In this document: in pieces, positions 5,014-7,539 of the stretch
Layout: each line of letters starts with the position of its first letter
Numbering within the stretch: position 1 is the first letter of the stretch
Source: Trueperaceae bacterium
Lineage (GTDB): Bacteria; Deinococcota; Deinococci; Deinococcales; Trueperaceae
Length of the DNA stretch: 7,539 nucleotides
Direction: 5' to 3'
Assembly (NCBI GenBank): GCA_024636105.1
Contig: JAGXHO010000271.1
Location: forward strand, 1 to 7,539
The notes under the pieces: generated by a model
Databases searched by the model: none
Told to the model about the DNA's origin: nothing
What the model saw: only the letters and a program-made list of their open reading frames with translations
Translations under genes and position numbers: made by a program

Positions 5014-6830
5014 CCGCGCTGCGGCGGGTCGCGATCTGGGTGCTGGCGCTGTCGCTGCTGCCCGCCGGTTGGCTCGTCGTCGAGCGCGCCGCCGGTGAAG
5101 GTCGCGACCGGCGCGTGCTGGTCGTGATGGACGAGCTGGCCCTGGCCGAGCAGGCGGCGTACCTCGGCACGAGCAGCCTCGAGCTCGGGCTCCGGTACCG
5201 CGACCTCGGCCTCTCGGGCGTCGCCCTGTACGAGGACACGCTCGAGACGCTCGCGCGCAAGGGGGCCATCGTCGCGCTGTTGGGCAGCGATCTGCGCGCG
5301 CTGGCCGTGGCCGCTGGCGAGCTGCCGCCGCCGATCCCGGCGGACGCCACCGCGATCGCCGAGCTCGTGCCCGGCGCCGCCGATGGCGCGCGCGCCAAGC
5401 ACCGACCGGCGGCGCAGGCGGCGGAGGTCGCGGGTCGCACCTGGTGGTGGTGGCCGGGCGAGAGCCTGCGCACGCGCCCGACCGGCCCCGACCGTGCGCA
5501 GGTGGCGGCGTGGGCGGAAGCCGGCTTCGCCATCGCCTACCGACCGCGCAACTTCCCGAACCTCCTTGGCGTCGGCGCCGACTTCCCGGACGAGGCCGGC
5601 GTCCTGATCCACGCCGGACTCCAGGTGGCCGGCCACCCGAACGCGGTGGACGCGCTCGCCATCGCCTCCGAGGACCGCTTGACCGCACTGATCGAGGGCA
5701 CCCCACAAGACGGACTGGTCGACCTCGCCCGCGAGGTGCCCACCGCCCGGTTGCTCTCCTTCAACCAGGACTACCAGAACCTGCGCCTCACGCCCGACGA
5801 CCTGATCGAGAAGTACCTGCTCGCGGCCAACGAGCGCAACGTGCGGGTGATCTACCTCCGCCCGTACACCGAGGAGCAGCTCGGCGACATGGTCGCGAAC
5901 ACCGAGGCCCTCGTCGCCGGGCTGCACGAAGCGCTCGCGCGCGAAGGATTCGAGGTCGGGCCGATCGCGCCGCCCGACGCGGGCTACGTCCCGGCGCTCT
6001 GGGCCCGCATCGGCGCCGCCTTGGGCATCGCGGCCGGCCTCGTCCTGCTGGCGACGGCCTTCCCGGCGCCGTGGGGGGCGTGGGCGGCGGCGGCCGTGGC
6101 GGCGCTCGCGGTCCTCGCAGGCGGCTTCGACTGGGCGGCGCTCGCGCTCGTCGCGGCGCTCGTCTTCCCCGTCCTCGGCTTCGCCCTCCTGCCGTGGCGT
6201 CCGTGGGCGCTGGCCGGTGCCACCGGCGTCTCGCTCGTCGGCGCCGCGCTGCTCGCAGCCGTCGGCAGCGACCGCGGCACCATGCTTGCCCTGGAGCCGT
6301 TCGCTGGCGTCGCGGCCACCCTCGTGGTGCCGCCCGCGCTCTTCGCGGCGATCGTGCTGTTCCGCGAACGGCGTCCGGCGGCGTGGGTGCGCCTCGTCTG
6401 GCGCCACCCGGTGCGCTTGGGCGAGGTCGCGGTCGCGCTCATCGTGGTCGCCGCGCTCGGGCTGGTGGTGCTGCGCCGCGGCAACTTCCCGATCGTCGGT
6501 GCGAGCGAGGTGGAGCTGGCGCTACGCAGCGCCCTCGCCGACCTGTTCGTGCGGCCGCGCTTCAAGGAGCTGCTCGGCCACCCGCTCGCGCTCGTCGCGC
6601 TGCTCCAGGTGCGCTGGCCCTGGTGGGCGCGCGGCGGGCTGCTCGTCGCTGGGATCGTCGCGCAGGCGAGTGTGCTCAACAGCTTCAGCCACTACCACAC
6701 CCCACTGCTGGTCTCGCTCCAGCGCACCGGCATCGCGCTGGTCCTGGCCGTCGCTGCAGGACTGCTGCTGTGGCCGGTGGTGCGGCTGGTGGAGCGCGCC
6801 GTGCGGTCGTGGTTGGGGGGCGAACGCTGA
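5010..6830 (+). CDS. DUF5693 family membrane protein
   Basis: 606 residues. TM1 is at about 5-24. An exported domain of about 300 residues (30-328) follows, then seven or eight further membrane segments (roughly 333-351, 356-371, 374-395, 398-418, 430-451, 470-488, 526-552, 571-593). Motifs I associate with DUF5693 are ERNVRVIYLRPY (275-286), RRGNFPIVGASE (489-500), RPRFKELLGHP (515-525) and NSFSHYHTPLL (557-567). The family has no established activity. It is known in Firmicutes and Deinococcota, commonly beside csaB, which suggests a role in making or modifying the pyruvylated wall polymer at the membrane (inference). The ATG overlaps the udk stop as ATGA with no strong Shine-Dalgarno, so translation is probably coupled. 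An odd feature is four consecutive Trp (145-148). The frame and family call are strong; the function is unknown. Confidence 0.9.
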   Translation: MTALRRVAIWVLALSLLPAGWLVVERAAGEGRDRRVLVVMDELALAEQAAYLGTSSLELGLRYRDLGLSGVALYEDTLETLARKGAIVALLGSDLRALAVAAGELPPPIPADATAIAELVPGAADGARAKHRPAAQAAEVAGRTWWWWPGESLRTRPTGPDRAQVAAWAEAGFAIAYRPRNFPNLLGVGADFPDEAGVLIHAGLQVAGHPNAVDALAIASEDRLTALIEGTPQDGLVDLAREVPTARLLSFNQDYQNLRLTPDDLIEKYLLAANERNVRVIYLRPYTEEQLGDMVANTEALVAGLHEALAREGFEVGPIAPPDAGYVPALWARIGAALGIAAGLVLLATAFPAPWGAWAAAAVAALAVLAGGFDWAALALVAALVFPVLGFALLPWRPWALAGATGVSLVGAALLAAVGSDRGTMLALEPFAGVAATLVVPPALFAAIVLFRERRPAAWVRLVWRHPVRLGEVAVALIVVAALGLVVLRRGNFPIVGASEVELALRSALADLFVRPRFKELLGHPLALVALLQVRWPWWARGGLLVAGIVAQASVLNSFSHYHTPLLVSLQRTGIALVLAVAAGLLLWPVVRLVERAVRSWLGGER

Positions 6831-7539
6831 GCACGCGCACGGCCTTCCGCCGCCCCCGGGTCCTGATCTCCGGGTACGTGGGCGCCGGCAACCTCGGCGA
6901 CGAGGCCCTGCTCGCGGGGCTGCTCGCGGCGCTCCGCGCCCGCGGCGTCGACCCGATCGTCGCCTCGGTCGCGCCGGCGCGCACCCGCACCGAGCACCGC
7001 GTGGCCGCCGTGGACCGGTTCCTCGGCACCCTCTCGGCGCTCGCGCGGGTCGACGCGGTGGTCAGCGGCGGGGGCGGCCTGCTGCAGGACGCCACGTCGT
7101 TCCGCTCGCTCGCGTACTACCTCGGGGTGATCGCGGCGGCGCGCGCCCTGCGCAAGCCGGTCGCCGTGTTCGCCCAGTCGCTTGGGCCGCTGTCGCCGCG
7201 CGGGCTGCGCGCCGTCCGCCGCGTGCTGCGCGGCGTGAAGCTGGGCCTGCGCGACGCCCCGTCGCTCGCGCTGGCGAGAGAACTCGGCCTCGACGCACAC
7301 CCGGTCGCCGATACCGCGCTCTTGCTCGACCCGCCGGCGATGCCGGAGCACAGCGCGCCCGCGCCGCTCGTGCTCGTGCCCCGCGCCGGCTACCCGCTCC
7401 TCAGCGACGCGCTCGTCGCCCTCGGACGCCCGTGGGTGGAGGCCGGCGGGCGGGTGCGCCTGGCGGCGGTCGATCCGGCGCGCGACGCCGCCGAGCTCGC
7501 CCGGCTCCGCGGGGCGTTCCCGGGCGCCGAGCACTGGAC
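6809..7539 (+). CDS. csaB: polysaccharide pyruvyl transferase CsaB (3' end outside window)
   Basis: 243 residues are visible of a family that is usually about 330-370. CsaB adds pyruvate from phosphoenolpyruvate to an amino sugar of the secondary cell-wall polymer; this ketal is what SLH-domain S-layer proteins bind, as shown for Bacillus and Thermus. Family motifs counted from GTG 6809 are RVLISGYVGAGNLGDEALLAGLL (17-39), VVSGGGGLLQDATSFRSLAYYLGVI (84-108), KPVAVFAQSLGPLS (116-129), LGLRDAPSLALARELG (145-160), and ADTALLLD shortly after. GTG 6809 overlaps the upstream gene by 22 bases and has no well-placed Shine-Dalgarno. CTG 6827 is in frame, overlaps the upstream stop as CTGA, and has GGGGGG six bases before it, so it is a credible alternative. 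Identity is firm from the motifs; the N-terminus is uncertain. Confidence 0.93.
   Translation, partial: MVGGRTLSTRTAFRRPRVLISGYVGAGNLGDEALLAGLLAALRARGVDPIVASVAPARTRTEHRVAAVDRFLGTLSALARVDAVVSGGGGLLQDATSFRSLAYYLGVIAAARALRKPVAVFAQSLGPLSPRGLRAVRRVLRGVKLGLRDAPSLALARELGLDAHPVADTALLLDPPAMPEHSAPAPLVLVPRAGYPLLSDALVALGRPWVEAGGRVRLAAVDPARDAAELARLRGAFPGAEHW

Noticed and set aside
4464..6407. 647-codon minus-strand open frame antisense to udk and DUF5693
   Set aside because: Arg/Gly/Ala-biased translation without motifs, opposite two recognisable genes. It is a codon-bias shadow.
6692..7534. Minus-strand open frame antisense to csaB
   Set aside because: It opposes clear CsaB motifs and has shadow-type Arg/Ala composition without domains.

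Overview
This is a very GC-rich bacterial window with tightly packed genes in two divergent blocks. The omega subunit resembles the Thermus/Deinococcus type, with a DSRYRLS core and a later MKEFELGRDVRFGEDL segment. Together with the GC content, a leaderless-looking argR promoter, and a DUF5693-csaB pair of the kind found where SLH-domain S-layers are anchored to a pyruvylated wall polymer, this suggests a member of Deinococcota (Trueperaceae or a relative). The assignment is inference from remembered family features, not a database result.

Left block, minus strand, read from about 2446 down to 1: gmk (guanylate kinase), rpoZ (RNA polymerase omega), argR (arginine repressor family), then an exported protein of unknown function cut by the window edge. 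gmk and rpoZ have clear Shine-Dalgarno sites. argR has none, but has a TACGAT -10-like box 8 nt before its ATG and a perfect 8-bp inverted repeat just upstream. Its effector loop reads AGQNT where the classical family has AGDDT.

Right block, plus strand, 2540 to the end: pyrG (CTP synthase), udk (uridine kinase), a DUF5693 membrane protein, then csaB (polysaccharide pyruvyl transferase, cut by the right edge). The genes overlap or abut and look like one transcript. The udk/DUF5693 junction is a classic ATGA overlap. The pyrG/udk junction has no ATG, GTG or TTG start in frame before the udk P-loop; the best-placed codon is CTG in a CTGA overlap. The same CTGA arrangement recurs at the DUF5693/csaB junction, where a GTG is also available.

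The 93-bp divergent gap between gmk and pyrG carries a perfect 7-bp inverted repeat whose right arm runs into the likely pyrG -10 box. The left block couples nucleotide metabolism (gmk), transcription (rpoZ) and arginine control (argR). The right block runs from pyrimidine synthesis and salvage (pyrG, udk) into envelope assembly (DUF5693, csaB). I see no mobile element, CRISPR array, RNA gene or defence island. The least characterised parts are the DUF5693-CsaB pair, the altered ArgR effector loop, and the unusual start codons. No gene-free stretch exceeds about 95 bases.
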